A DNA stretch of 64,000 nt, taken from positions 23,245,282 to 23,309,281 of the forward strand of contig CM070615.1 of assembly GCA_036346395.1 (NCBI GenBank). The letters are read 5' to 3'. The DNA comes from Hsuehochloa calcarea (Eukaryota; Streptophyta; Magnoliopsida; Poales; Poaceae). Each line of letters begins with the position of its first letter. The stretch's first letter is position 1. Of this stretch, positions 55,846 through 64,000 are shown in pieces. The position numbers were made by a program, and so were the translations under genes. Below the pieces are notes generated by a model. The model was not told where the DNA came from. It saw nothing but the letters and a program-made list of their open reading frames with translations, and ran no database searches.

Positions 55846-58220
55846 ATGGCGCGAGCTCCGATTGACGACGCGTCTGGCCGCTTTCGACCTGGCTGGGATG
55901 TGGGACACCGTTGCGGGCGTGGTCGTGGCGTCGTCCCTCCGAGCACAGTCTGGCGCCTCAGAGAGAGATGGCCCCTTGACGAGCGGTGCGTCCCGAGCTT
56001 GGAGGCCGGGCTCCCCCTCGCCGGATGTTGGACCTCCCGCCTGTGCTGCTGCAGTTTGTGCGGCACTCTGTCTGCGCTTCGTGGACCGTTGGAGACCGGA
56101 GACTCACACCTTCCACTTCCGATGGGGAGATGACCATTACTCGGAGGGCGTGTCTCGCTTACGTCTACCTCTGCGTGGTCTTCGGTAGTGCCCCTCAGAG
56201 GGCGATGGCCCCGGAAGGTCCGTTTGGTGGCAATTTGGTCACCCGATTCTGCGAACGCGTCGGGTGTGCCACATTCTGGCTGCGGTACATGATCTGCCCG
56301 AGCATGCGACTCGGAGGAAGTGAGGACACATTTAGTCGCGTACTGTTGTTCTTGTTCGGATGGATCCTGTTTCCTACCACGCAGGAGATCGTGTACCGAA
56401 GCTACATCCATCGCGCATCTTTGGCGGGCGCTGCCCGCAATTCCACAGATCTGATTGGGGCTCTGTAGTGCTGCGCCACCTACAGAGGGTTGTGTGGCGC
56501 TTGTCGGTGCTGATGACAGGCGAGGAGCGATCCTCGCGGTATGCTACGCCACGCTACGATTATGGTCGTGGGAGCACTTTCCGATCGGCCGACCGTACTT
56601 CCGCACCGCGTGCACCCTTACGGTGACCACCGAGCTTTGCGGGAGCAGCTGCGAGGGCGACCCGTCGGCGGGCCTCTGATGGGAACACGTTGGACACGTG
56701 CTACCCTAGGGTGGGCTAGGAGAGACCGAGGCGCGTATACCCGAGTTCCATAACCTTTTGAGACTCTCCACGAGGACGAGGTCATCCGTAGCCATGGGCA
56801 GCCACAGTTCCTTCACGACACGGCCCCCTTCGGATTATCGTCCCGGTGCAATCTGGGCGAGGCACTCTGATGACGACACGCCACTTGGTCTTCTCGCACA
56901 TGGTCGGCGCAACAATCCGCGGCGGGTCATGAGGCAATTCGGCCTTTACAGGAGGTACCACCCCGCGGGCGACCTCTCACGACAAAGGCTCACCGGTATG
57001 TCATTCTTTGGTGTTATTTTGAGGCATGTTTGAGTAAGATTTTACGACATGTAAATTCAATTGCGGCGAGCGAGAGAGGCGGAGGAGCGGCGGCGAGGTA
57101 GACACAGCAGCTCCGGGCGGCGCCAGCGTGGATTGACAGAAATTACGACGGACGTGGTGCCGGAGTTTCGCGCTACGCCATCGACGACGTCTGCGGCGTA
57201 CTTACGGTGAATGCGTTCGCGCACTAGGTGTAGGCTTCTTGGGCAGCGCCGCGCGTCCGATGGGCGCCATGCGGGGACGACGTCGTACTAGCTGGTCCGG
57301 ACCGTCACTGGGCGGCCCGCCTCGACGAGACGGTAAAACATTCTTTGCATAATTCTCGTTAAGCAACACTTTTCGCACTTACTATCGGTTTTCATGTAGT
57401 ACTACCGCTTGGAGCGTATCCGCCATCAGACTACTGAAGCTATAAACCGTGGAAACAACAACACATTGGATCGTCTCATAGCGCGATCGCCGCGATCGCG
57501 AGGACGCAATTTCTGCGATTAGATCCATAACTTGTGGTCGCCACAGCGACGTTCACGCATAGCATCGCGTACGTGCCGGGCACCTTCCACCACCTCCGCC
57601 CTCCGCACCTTCGTCAGCACCGCCCTCCGCACGCCAGTCGCACTCCGGGAGTCGTCGGAGCTACGGTTGCTCGGCCTCGACCCGTCTCGGGCCACAGGTA
57701 TGTCATCATCAGCGGTTCTTATCGTGAGTACCTTTCCATGCACTCATTTGGACGTATCTGACATTACCCTTTGTTCTTGCAGCGATTGCGAGGGACAACA
57801 CTCTGCGCAACCATCGTCATCACGGAGGGAGCGCGGATCGACTTCTTCGCCGGCGTTCAATCACACCTACGGAGCGCGACGATGGTTGGCGACACGTCTG
57901 GAGGGTACACCGCGGCACTATGGCTCGGAGGCGGCGGAGGATCCTTGTCAACACAACAGACCTACTCGGTACACGTGAGCGTGCCACACCAATTTTCCCG
58001 TCGTACAAAACCAATGACTAACTCACCTGTCGCTTCCGCGGGAAGAGCACCGATGGGTTGGCGACATGCTCGAGCCTCGGCGGACCGCCACGATGAGATC
58101 ACCCAGTTCGCCTCCCGGGCGGGGCCGTACTACGGCCTTGAGGCGTCGCCACTCTCGGACAAGTTCACATTCCCTTGGGATCAATTCGTCGTCCGACAGC
58201 GACACGACCATGCGCCCTAA
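55846..58220 (+). pseudogene. Plant mobile domain (PMD) gene carried by the MULE
   Basis: Likely start ATG at 55846 (MARAPIDDASGRFRPGWD). The domain lies across frames. About 55960-56170 has RCVPSLEAG, then FVDRWRPETHTFHFRWG and LPLRGL. 56230-56470 has TFSRVLLFLFGWILFPTTQE and LAGAARNSTDLIGAL. 56470-56700 has CATYRG, TLRLWSWEHFPIGRP and MGTRWTRA. 56740-57000 has HEDEVI-type sequence and RRVMRQFGLYRRY. A second part with splice-like joints (57400-57700, YYRLERIRHQ and a Pro/Ser-rich stretch; donor CACAG|GTATG) ends near 58220. PMD proteins are known both in plant genes acting in silencing and meristem maintenance and as passengers of transposons. The frame is broken many times. Confidence 0.85.
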
Positions 58221-58483
58221 CTAATTTCATGGCCGTAAAACTTGTTATGTAATGCCATTATGCATCTCGCCTTTACGATATATGTAATGTCCATGTGCGT
58301 TCACATTTGTTAGATTTATGTACACAAAATGTTCTCGAAATATTTAGTACTAACAACAACTATAACTCCGATTTTAACTTACTAAACCTTAAAGACATAA
58401 CGCATGTCGCCCCACGATACATCCTCGGTCCTGCTACCTCATGGGCCGAATTTTCTTCAACCAAATTACAATTTACCAACAGG

Positions 58484-58493
58484 CTATATATAT
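58484..58493 (+). promoter_or_regulatory. TATA box of the GRF gene in the MULE
   Basis: GCTATATATATGCATG lies about 70 bp before the ATG at 58561, followed by a CT-rich leader, a standard plant core promoter layout. Confidence 0.65.
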
Positions 58494-58560
58494 GCATGAT
58501 TTGGCTTCCATTCCACTCACTCTTCAGTTCCTCTTCTCCTTCCTTCCAGTCTTAAACGGG

Positions 58561-59070
58561 ATGTCTACGGCCTCATCAAACTTTCGAGTGAGCAGCAATT
58601 AGAAGCACTAAGGCAAAGACTTGGATTGCCCTCGTTGCGAGGATCCGGTGAATGTGTTCACCTCCCATACGCCAAATGAATCCATCCCGAGTGTTCATGA
58701 AGTGTTCGAATCTTACGGTAACTTATGTCCGATCATCCCCATTGAACTTCTTTCCAAACATCATATTTTTCACTTGTATTCCCAATTATTTTTATAGAAC
58801 ACAACATGTCGGTTCTGGTTGTGGGCTGATGAAGCTGTGCCAGAGGTTCGAGGCATTGCAATGCAAATTGCAGCCTTGCAAGAGGACACACGTCGTGTGG
58901 CTGCATTTCGTCAAGTGCCTCGACCATCGGATGAACCGACGGAAAATAAAGATAATGTTCTTAAAGGACTGGATGAAAGGATGGAAAGGGTTGAGAAATC
59001 GCTACAGAAATTAGTTAACATGGCCAGTTTGGTAATTTTTCTTCTATTATTTCTTGTTCTTGCTAAGTAG
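58561..59070 (+). pseudogene. GRF zinc-finger protein with coiled coil and membrane tail
   Basis: Exon 1 starts at ATG 58561 and reaches the donor TTACG|GTAAC (58717); exon 2 starts after TTATAG at 58798. Splicing joins NPSRVFMKCSNLT to NTTCRFWLWADE, the second half of a GRF zinc finger. The first half (CPRCEDPVNVFTSHTP) lies one frame away, so one base was gained near 58677, and an in-frame TAG follows at 58600. Exon 2 continues as a helical, charged stretch (ENKDNVLKGLDERMERVEKS) and ends with a hydrophobic tail (MASLVIFLLLFLVLAK, stop at 59070), which suggests tail-anchored membrane insertion. GRF fingers bind single-stranded nucleic acid in characterised proteins; the role in a MULE is unknown. 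Confidence 0.85.
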
Positions 59071-59606
59071 AAGTTCAGTTTTAATAAGATTGTAATATCC
59101 ACTCTTTATCTATGCATCCCTGCACTACGTGATGCATGCCTTTGCGGCGTTGTGGTACTAGTTTGTATCATGTATGCATCTATCTAATTCCGTTGTGAAC
59201 ACTTTGCGTGTGAATTAATCAAACAGTAATTTCTAAATCAGCGCGGAACTACCGCTATCTAATTTGCGGTACTTCCGATTATCGGAAGTACCGCAAATTT
59301 CTTGCGGCACTACCGCTCTTAAATGAAGCGCAAAAAGACCATCTCTGAAACAAACGTTCTGCGCGAAAATCTGAACTTCCGCGGTGCAGGAGTTCCACTC
59401 CGAACATGGCGGTAAGAACCACGCTTGTAGAAAATCAGCTAAGTCCCAAAAGAGTGCTCTTTGAAAAAAAACGTTCCGCGGGATTTTTGGAAGTTCTGCC
59501 GAGAGGTAGTTCCGCACTTATATCGTCGGAACTACCGATCATCCTAACAAAGCAGCAGATGGCTTTCAAAACAACTTCAATTGCAAAACAAATTTACGAA
59601 CTTAAG
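59071..59606 (+). other. Copia-LTR-like fragment within the MULE
   Basis: 59220-59606 shares phrases with the copia relic LTR at 17480-17890: GCTAAGTCCCAAAAG versus GCTAAGTCCCACAAAG, GGAAGT-TCCG words, and GAACTTAAGTGACA versus AAACTTAAGTCACA. It is probably a captured or inserted piece of a related LTR. It contains a perfect palindrome (59261-59299). No frame is supported. Confidence 0.5.
59261..59299. repeat. Perfect 19-bp inverted repeat, 1-base spacer
   Basis: AATTTGCGGTACTTCCGAT (59261-59279), one T, then its exact complement (59281-59299). It would form a cruciform or RNA hairpin. Confidence 0.95.
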
Positions 59607-59930
59607 TGACAACACATCGCCTCGCCGACTTTTCGACCGAAATGACGGCACTCTGCGAGTAGGGCGTGACAACACACCGCCTCGCCCGACTTTTGCATCC
59701 GAAATGACAAAGACTCTGCGAGTAAGGCGTGACAACTCATCGCCTCGCCATCTTTTCAAACCGAAATGACAAAGACTCTGCAGAGTAAGGCGTGACAACA
59801 CATCGCCGCCCGACTTTTCGAGGCGAAATGACAAGACTCTGCAGAGTAAGGCGTGACAACACACCGCCTCGCCCGACTTTCCGGACCGAAATGACAAGAC
59901 TTCTGAGTAAGACATGACAACACACCGCAA
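59607..59930. repeat. 60-63-bp tandem repeat, about 5.3 copies
   Basis: Units start TGACAACACAYCGCC at 59607, 59667, 59730, 59793, 59853 and 59915 and contain CGACTTTTC and GAAATGACAAAGACTCTGC. The antisense frames here reflect the repeat. The array ends 150 bp before the TATA box at 60084. Confidence 0.93.
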
Positions 59931-60083
59931 AAACCGGGGCGAGAGGACTCTCGCAGCGCAAAATGTGACAACACTATGCCTCCAAAGCTTTTCCTACCTA
60001 AAATACCGCGCTTAAAAAGGGCATGACTACTCTGCGAAAAGATTAGACAACAATCGCCAACCACGTCATGCCAACCCTCCGCT

Positions 60084-60090
60084 TATAAAA
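60084..60090 (+). promoter_or_regulatory. TATA box of the distal MULE gene
   Basis: CGCTTATAAAAGGAGG with a leader of about 50-70 bp to the ATG at 60163. The tandem array 59607-59930 lies just upstream. Confidence 0.75.
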
Positions 60091-60162
60091 GGAGGTGCAA
60101 GTCATCTACGAGAAAACCACACAATCAAACCAAACACTACACGAGTTTGCTTCACCACGAGG

Positions 60163-60902
60163 ATGGACAACCTCAAGAAGCAATGGGGCGAGATCCGTGA
60201 TCTAGCAAGGGCTTCAGCGCACGGGCCGAACAAGCTAGGGTCATGCGATGCGGGTCGGCAAGAGCAGCTTGCCAGATGGCGCTCTCGCAATGAAGCCCCC
60301 GTACCAAAGAACCCCCGCCGAGCGTTCCAAACGAGGCCGCGCAACACCCACGAGAGGGGAGACGCCCCTCTGTTGGTGCGAGGACACATGCAAGTTCTTC
60401 AAATCAAGCACCATTTCGGCCTCGGCATCGTTACTTGGGATGTCCTAACTACTCCTCGACTATCCCGACCATTGTTGGGATACGAGCGACTATCGGCGGC
60501 CGTGAAGGAGTACTAACGATAATATATCGTACCAATTCTCTTTGAGTATGCACTAACAATCTCTCCGTCTACCCGCGGTCCGGAGCGCTATGTGGCTTCC
60601 GCAAATGGATCGACCTAGAGATCCACCCACACGACCGATGGCGGCTCGACTTCGAGTGGAATGCGAAAGGGGCGCGAGATCCGGAGGAGGATCGTCGGAT
60701 GAAGAACAACGAGCGTATCCGTCGGGAGACTCGGGCCCATCTCGAGGCGTGCGGGCGCAGGGAGCGCGAGGCACGCGAGAGGGAGCGCGAGAAAAAGCGG
60801 GAAATGGCGGCCGAGGCCAGGGCGGCAGGCGAGGACTACAATGCCGAGCTCGCAAGAAAGGGCAAATGGCCCCGGCCCACGATGGGTCGGGCTAGTCCGT
60901 AG
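60163..60902 (+). pseudogene. GRF-like zinc site plus charged coiled-coil protein
   Basis: Starts ATG 60163 (MDNLKKQWGEIRDLARASAH). After a frame change the zinc-like segment is PLCWCEDTCKFFKSS (about 60370-60412), with later parts split between frames (ending YSSTIPT and LLGYERLS). A likely intron follows around 60515-60585. Then comes CGFRKWIDLEIHPHDRW, and a strongly charged helix (about 60700-60810; EAREREREKKREMAAEA), ending ELARKGKWPRPTMG before the stop at 60902. The order (PLC-x-C-x2-C zinc site, FxxWID, long Arg/Glu helix, GKWPR end) matches a grass protein family I know only as uncharacterised GRF-type proteins. Function is unknown. At least two frameshifts are present. Confidence 0.75.
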
Positions 60903-61799
60903 TAGTCCCCCTCCTATTCGCCAGTTTTAGCTATCCCCTAAAGGTATGCGTGCCCATGGTCCGGAAGCTCGTGTCACAAGTTACCATAGTAGTAGCATCC
61001 ATGGTAAAGTAATTAGCCGAACCATCATGCCATGTGACCACATGTAACGTGTTTTTGTCCGCACGCGGGCTGCAATGTAGTTCTGGTGCTGTGCCTCCGC
61101 TGAGCCATCAAAGTATGCCTTTTCTGGTGGAATTCCAGAGATAGCCATTCACATCGGTATCGATTCTGCTATGTTTTAGGGTTTCTCCGTAATCGCAACG
61201 TTCTCAGCCCCTTCAGTTAAGTTAATTTCCGTTACTGCTTTTACGTACTCTACTTTCACAGAAGAAATGTGATCGAGAACCATATCGACCAAGACTAGTC
61301 ATGTCGTACCAAACTTCGCACATTTCAAGTCACATGAAATCATAAAACCCTAATTTCCGAAACGTCTCGTCCTAATTTTTGAAACCTAAACCCTGAATTT
61401 GTCGAGATAATTTCAGAGCATATAAAATTTTGTAAAATTTACACAATCAAGTCCACCGTCTAGGGAGTATGGAAAAAAAATTCATAATGTTTGGACCTCA
61501 TTTGCTATATTATAAAATTCCTACAAACATTAGACTTTAAAGAATTTTACAGAAAAAAAAATGCATAAAATTTCAAAAAAATTACACAAGCATAAAAACT
61601 ATGCCAGGAGGCTCCACAAAAAATTTCATAATTGTTTGAGCTCTTTTTTCATATTTAAAAAATCATCCAACAAATATTATTAATTATTTTTTTGAAAAAA
61701 AAACAAAAAAAAATTTTTGCCACGTGGGGCAGCACCACCAAGGTGCTGCCCCTGGTGGTTGCTGCCGTCAGGGATGGCAGCACCAACGTGCTGCCGTCC
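60903..61799. other. 3' non-coding part of the MULE
   Basis: AT-rich from 61380 with several poly-A runs (for example 61690-61712). No gene is seen. The GC-rich inner part of the right terminal repeat starts at about 61720. Confidence 0.45.
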
Positions 61800-61904
61800 C
61801 CGACGGCAGTTAGTACCGTGAGGGGCTATTTTAGGAATTTTAAAATTATCGAGACTATTTTTAGAATTTTTGTTACGTAATAAGGCTAAAAAAGACCAGA
61901 ATTC
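61800..61904 (-). repeat. Right terminal inverted repeat of the MULE
   Basis: Complement of 51532-51640; see the left repeat. It has more changes than the left copy (for example TTACG for a GCGCAA-type word), mostly C-to-T or G-to-A. Confidence 0.9.
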
Positions 61905-61913
61905 TGTGTTCTC

Positions 61914-62251
61914 TTGCCTCTGGACCTCCACTCCACGTGAAGCTTCGCCCCTGTCTAGTAGCAACGCCCAGGTCATCCTTCCTTCTCTTCGTGTGTGCCT
62001 GCTAAAAGAAGCCACGAGACAAAGCGAAACAAAGTGCGACGCTGAGAACACAATCGATTTTTTTCGGGAGTACTAAAACTACTATTTCTCTTTTTAATCT
62101 TTTCTATTTCTTCTCAACCTAACACTAACAGATTATATAGACTTAAACGAAGCAGAGTACGACGCTTAGAACACAATCAAATTTTTCCGGCAGTACTAAA
62201 ACTACTTCTCTTCTTTTTAGTCTCTTCTATTTCATCTCAACCTAACACCAA
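61914..62251 (-). mobile_element. Remainder of the minus-strand copia LTR
   Basis: Continues the LTR split by the MULE. On the minus strand a start TGTTGGTGTTAGGTTGAG at 62251 fits a copia LTR start. Joined to 51355-51531 this gives an LTR near 0.5 kb. The start is uncertain because the region is partly duplicated. Confidence 0.55.
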
Positions 62252-62275
62252 CAGATTATATGAACTTAGTTATAT
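62038..62275. repeat. 123-bp tandem duplication
   Basis: GACGCTGAGAACACAATC (62038) and GACGCTTAGAACACAATC (62161) begin two similar units sharing GTACTAAAACTACT, CTCAACCTAACAC and AACAGATTATAT. Confidence 0.85.
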
Positions 62276-62339
62276 GTACAAGGACAGAACGACTCAAACA
62301 CGGACTCGAATTTCTTATGATAATCGGACATAACATTCA

Positions 62340-63135
62340 CAAAACGAATACAACTAAAACAAGATTAATTCCATCAACCATGGCATGACACCGATCTTCT
62401 TCTTCAAACCCACAAATTCTGCAAGTGTCATCTTCCTCTAGCTTTCTCATTGTCTAATTATTATTTTTCTTGTGGCTAGACCGTCGCAAACAAGACGCCA
62501 AACAAAGATGTGAACTTTTTGTGGCACCTGCGACTTCCAAATATTTGCCCAAAGATTCATGTCACCTTCTTGCGATCTACTACTGCTACCTTGTTTGCAA
62601 TAGTGTAACTTGTCTCTCATCGCCAACTTATAAGCACTACGCACTGAAAAATACAGGTCCTTTCATAATGCCACGCTATAAAATCATCCTGCCCCTGCAA
62701 TGGAAACACGGATTTTCGTAATTTCATTTGCATCATATGGGTGAAAATTATGCCTAACCAATGCCACATCCCAGTCTTCCGCATCCGCTTTGAGCAATTG
62801 TAAAACCCACTTCAGGCTCGAACGACCTCTACTTCCTGTCACCTTGAGAGAATATAATTCTCCCATGGAATCCAGTGATCACGCCATATTTTAATCTTTC
62901 TCCCAGAACCTACTGTCCAGATTAAACCCTTTTTCAGCAGCACCAGACCACGTTCGATGCCCTTCTTAGAAGGCAAAGCATCCAATTTAAAAACAGTATC
63001 CACGATTTCACTGTTAGGAAAATATTTAGCCTTAAAAACATGGGCACAAAGACTGTCCGGATATTGAATTAGTGTCCAGCTTGACGAGTGAGAAGCGCTT
63101 GATTGAACAAAGTTCAAAGCTGTGAAAGCCAAGTG
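62340..63135 (-). pseudogene. LINE (non-LTR) reverse transcriptase C-terminal fragment
   Basis: On the minus strand 63132-62839 reads like the region after LINE RT (TLIQYPDSLCAHVFKAKYFP; KGLIWTVGSGRKIKIWRDHW). Then 62866-62684 in a shifted frame (SSLKWVLQLLKADAEDWDVA) and 62644-62447 (RSAYKLAMRD; KSQVPQKVHIFVWRLVCDGL), and a C-x2-C site (CRICGFEEED, about 62415-62390). This order, ending with the zf-RVT zinc-binding domain, is typical of plant L1-type LINEs. RT core, endonuclease and poly-A tail are absent, and frames are broken. Confidence 0.88.
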
Positions 63136-64000
63136 TTAGACCAGGTGAACTCGTCACAAAAGACCATGTGGATTGGTTGAGACTTCATGATGATAAATAA
63201 TTGGTGGTTGGGTTGTATTGATATTTACGGTTGTGAAAGTTTCATTTGCTGGCTTTCAGTGTGAATGGTCGGATCATGCCTCGTAACGGGTGGTCTAATT
63301 GGTGATACTCAATAATCCTTTCAACTGGACTCAGAGTACTGTAGCTCCGAGTACTGAGTAATACAGTTCAGAGTACTATAGCTCCGAGTGCTGAGTGTTA
63401 GTTTTTCGAGTACCTAGTGTTAGTTTTTCGAGTACCGAGTGGTAGAGCTCCTAGTAATATACTTAGTCGTAAGTCGAGGTGTGTATCGAGTACGAAGGGA
63501 AGTCGAATTTGCACGGTCGATGGTCGAAGCAGCAGTGACTGGTCGATGGTCGAAGCTACAGTGGATGGTCGATAGTCGTGGGCTTCGTGGTCAGTAGTCA
63601 AGGGCTTTGTACTGAGTGGTCGTAGACTTTCGATCAGTGGTCATAGGTTTCTAATCGATTGTTGTGCACTTATAGTAAGTGGTCATAGGCCTCTGGTAAG
63701 TGGTCGTATGCCTCTCGTAAGTAGTCGTAGGCCTCTAGTAGGTGGTCATACATCTCTGGTAAGTGGTCGTAGGCTTCGAGTACTTCAATACTTGTTTTCT
63801 TCGAGTACCTTGAGTACTCGTGTCTGGTTGGCCAGCAGTATGACCGGCATGTACCCAACAGTACGACCGGTTCTATAGAGTTATCTCGAATTGCTTTTCT
63901 GAGAGCTAAATTTTTATGGTTGTGGATGATCTAATTCGTGTTTATTAATAGATGTGAGTATGATATGCGTGTATGAACTGATATTGGTCAAGTTGGAGAA
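63136..64000. other. LTR-like region with GTCG tandem repeats, runs off window
   Basis: 63340-63480 repeats TTTCGAGTACC/CTCCGAGTACTGAG words, and 63510-63790 repeats GGTCGATGGTCGAAGC then AGTGGTCGTAGGCCTCTGGTA about ten times. This style matches the U3/U5 arrays of the chromovirus LTRs at 11350, 15220 and 20622, so the segment is probably part of another such LTR. The antisense frame 63858-63670 (repeats of EAYDHLP) reflects the array. Confidence 0.5.
63510..63790. repeat. AGTGGTCGTAGGCCTCT-type tandem array
   Basis: About 21-27-bp units, roughly ten copies with drift along the array from GGTCGATGGTCGAAGC to GTGGTCGTAGGCCTC. Confidence 0.85.

Larger units (their letters stand above)
51532..61904 (+). 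mobile_element. Mutator-like element (MULE) with four gene units, 10.4 kb
   Basis: A perfect 9-bp duplication TGTGTTCTC (51523-51531 and 61905-61913) flanks the element, the MULE hallmark. The ends are long inverted repeats: GAATCCTGGACTAATTTAGC on the left matches, with changes, the complement of the right end CCAGAATTC, and similarity continues for about 110-190 bp including AAAATAGCCCC and CACGGTACTA. Inside on the plus strand are a transposase relic, a plant mobile domain relic, a GRF zinc-finger gene and a second GRF-like gene. It inserted into the LTR of the minus-strand copia. Confidence 0.93.

Noticed and set aside
59607..59930. CRISPR-like array
   Set aside because: The whole 60-63-bp unit repeats with no variable spacers, and the context is a plant transposon.

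Overview
The window looks like plant nuclear DNA from a grass (Poaceae), most likely a repeat-rich, heterochromatic stretch. The evidence is a dense nest of grass-type transposable elements: CACTA ends with CACAGACGGTT subterminal repeats, Tekay-like chromovirus LTRs, SIRE/Maximus-type copia LTRs ending in GACTAGAGGGGGTGAATAGGCG, a TRIM, hAT and Mutator-like elements. A eukaryotic tRNA-Pro is also present. I cannot name the species and I found no convincing intact host protein-coding gene.

Layout. 1-5847: minus-strand CACTA element with a broken TNP2-type transposase, cut by a hAT relic (1-797) and a gypsy solo LTR (2623-4862, TSD TTAAC). 5848-6956: unassigned. 6957-21375: a minus-strand Tekay-like chromovirus (RT/RNase H, protease, gag, primer-binding site, long LTR). 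Its LTR region holds a 691-bp TRIM (TSD GGTGG) and a plus-strand chromovirus fragment (12342-19399). That fragment's own 3' LTR holds a deleted copia element (16496-19022, TSD ACTGT). 21376-23874: low-copy, partly GC-rich DNA. 23875-35800: a hAT element (TSD AGTAGTAC) with a decayed TTF/DUF4371/dimerisation-type transposase, split by an 8.2-kb gypsy element (27234-35429, TSD GTTGG). 35809-40235: mostly unassigned, with tRNA-Pro(AGG) at 38743-38814. 40236-44305: a CACTA end holding a second CACTA (40617-43461, TSD ACA) and a long inverted repeat (43752-44068). 44306-50167: 5'-truncated SIRE/Maximus-type copia with an 1.88-kb 3' LTR. 50168-51531: minus-strand copia gag and LTR end. 51532-61904: a 10.4-kb Mutator-like element (MULE) with 9-bp TSD TGTGTTCTC. 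61914-62275: rest of the split copia LTR. 62340-63135: LINE fragment. 63136-64000: LTR-like tandem repeats.

The most notable unit is the MULE. Besides a broken MuDR-type transposase (zinc finger N-terminal region, DDE region, SWIM and zinc knuckle) it carries, all on the plus strand, a plant mobile domain gene, a GRF zinc-finger/coiled-coil/membrane-tail gene, and a second GRF-like gene with a charged C-terminal coiled coil. TATA boxes are visible before three of the four units. Every open frame here is damaged by stops or frameshifts, so this is a fossil or badly sequenced multi-gene transposon, not a demonstrably active one. Several ends were fixed independently by matching target-site duplications, which gives the nesting order good support. 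Exact ends of the Tekay LTR, outer CACTA and minus-strand copia remain inferred.
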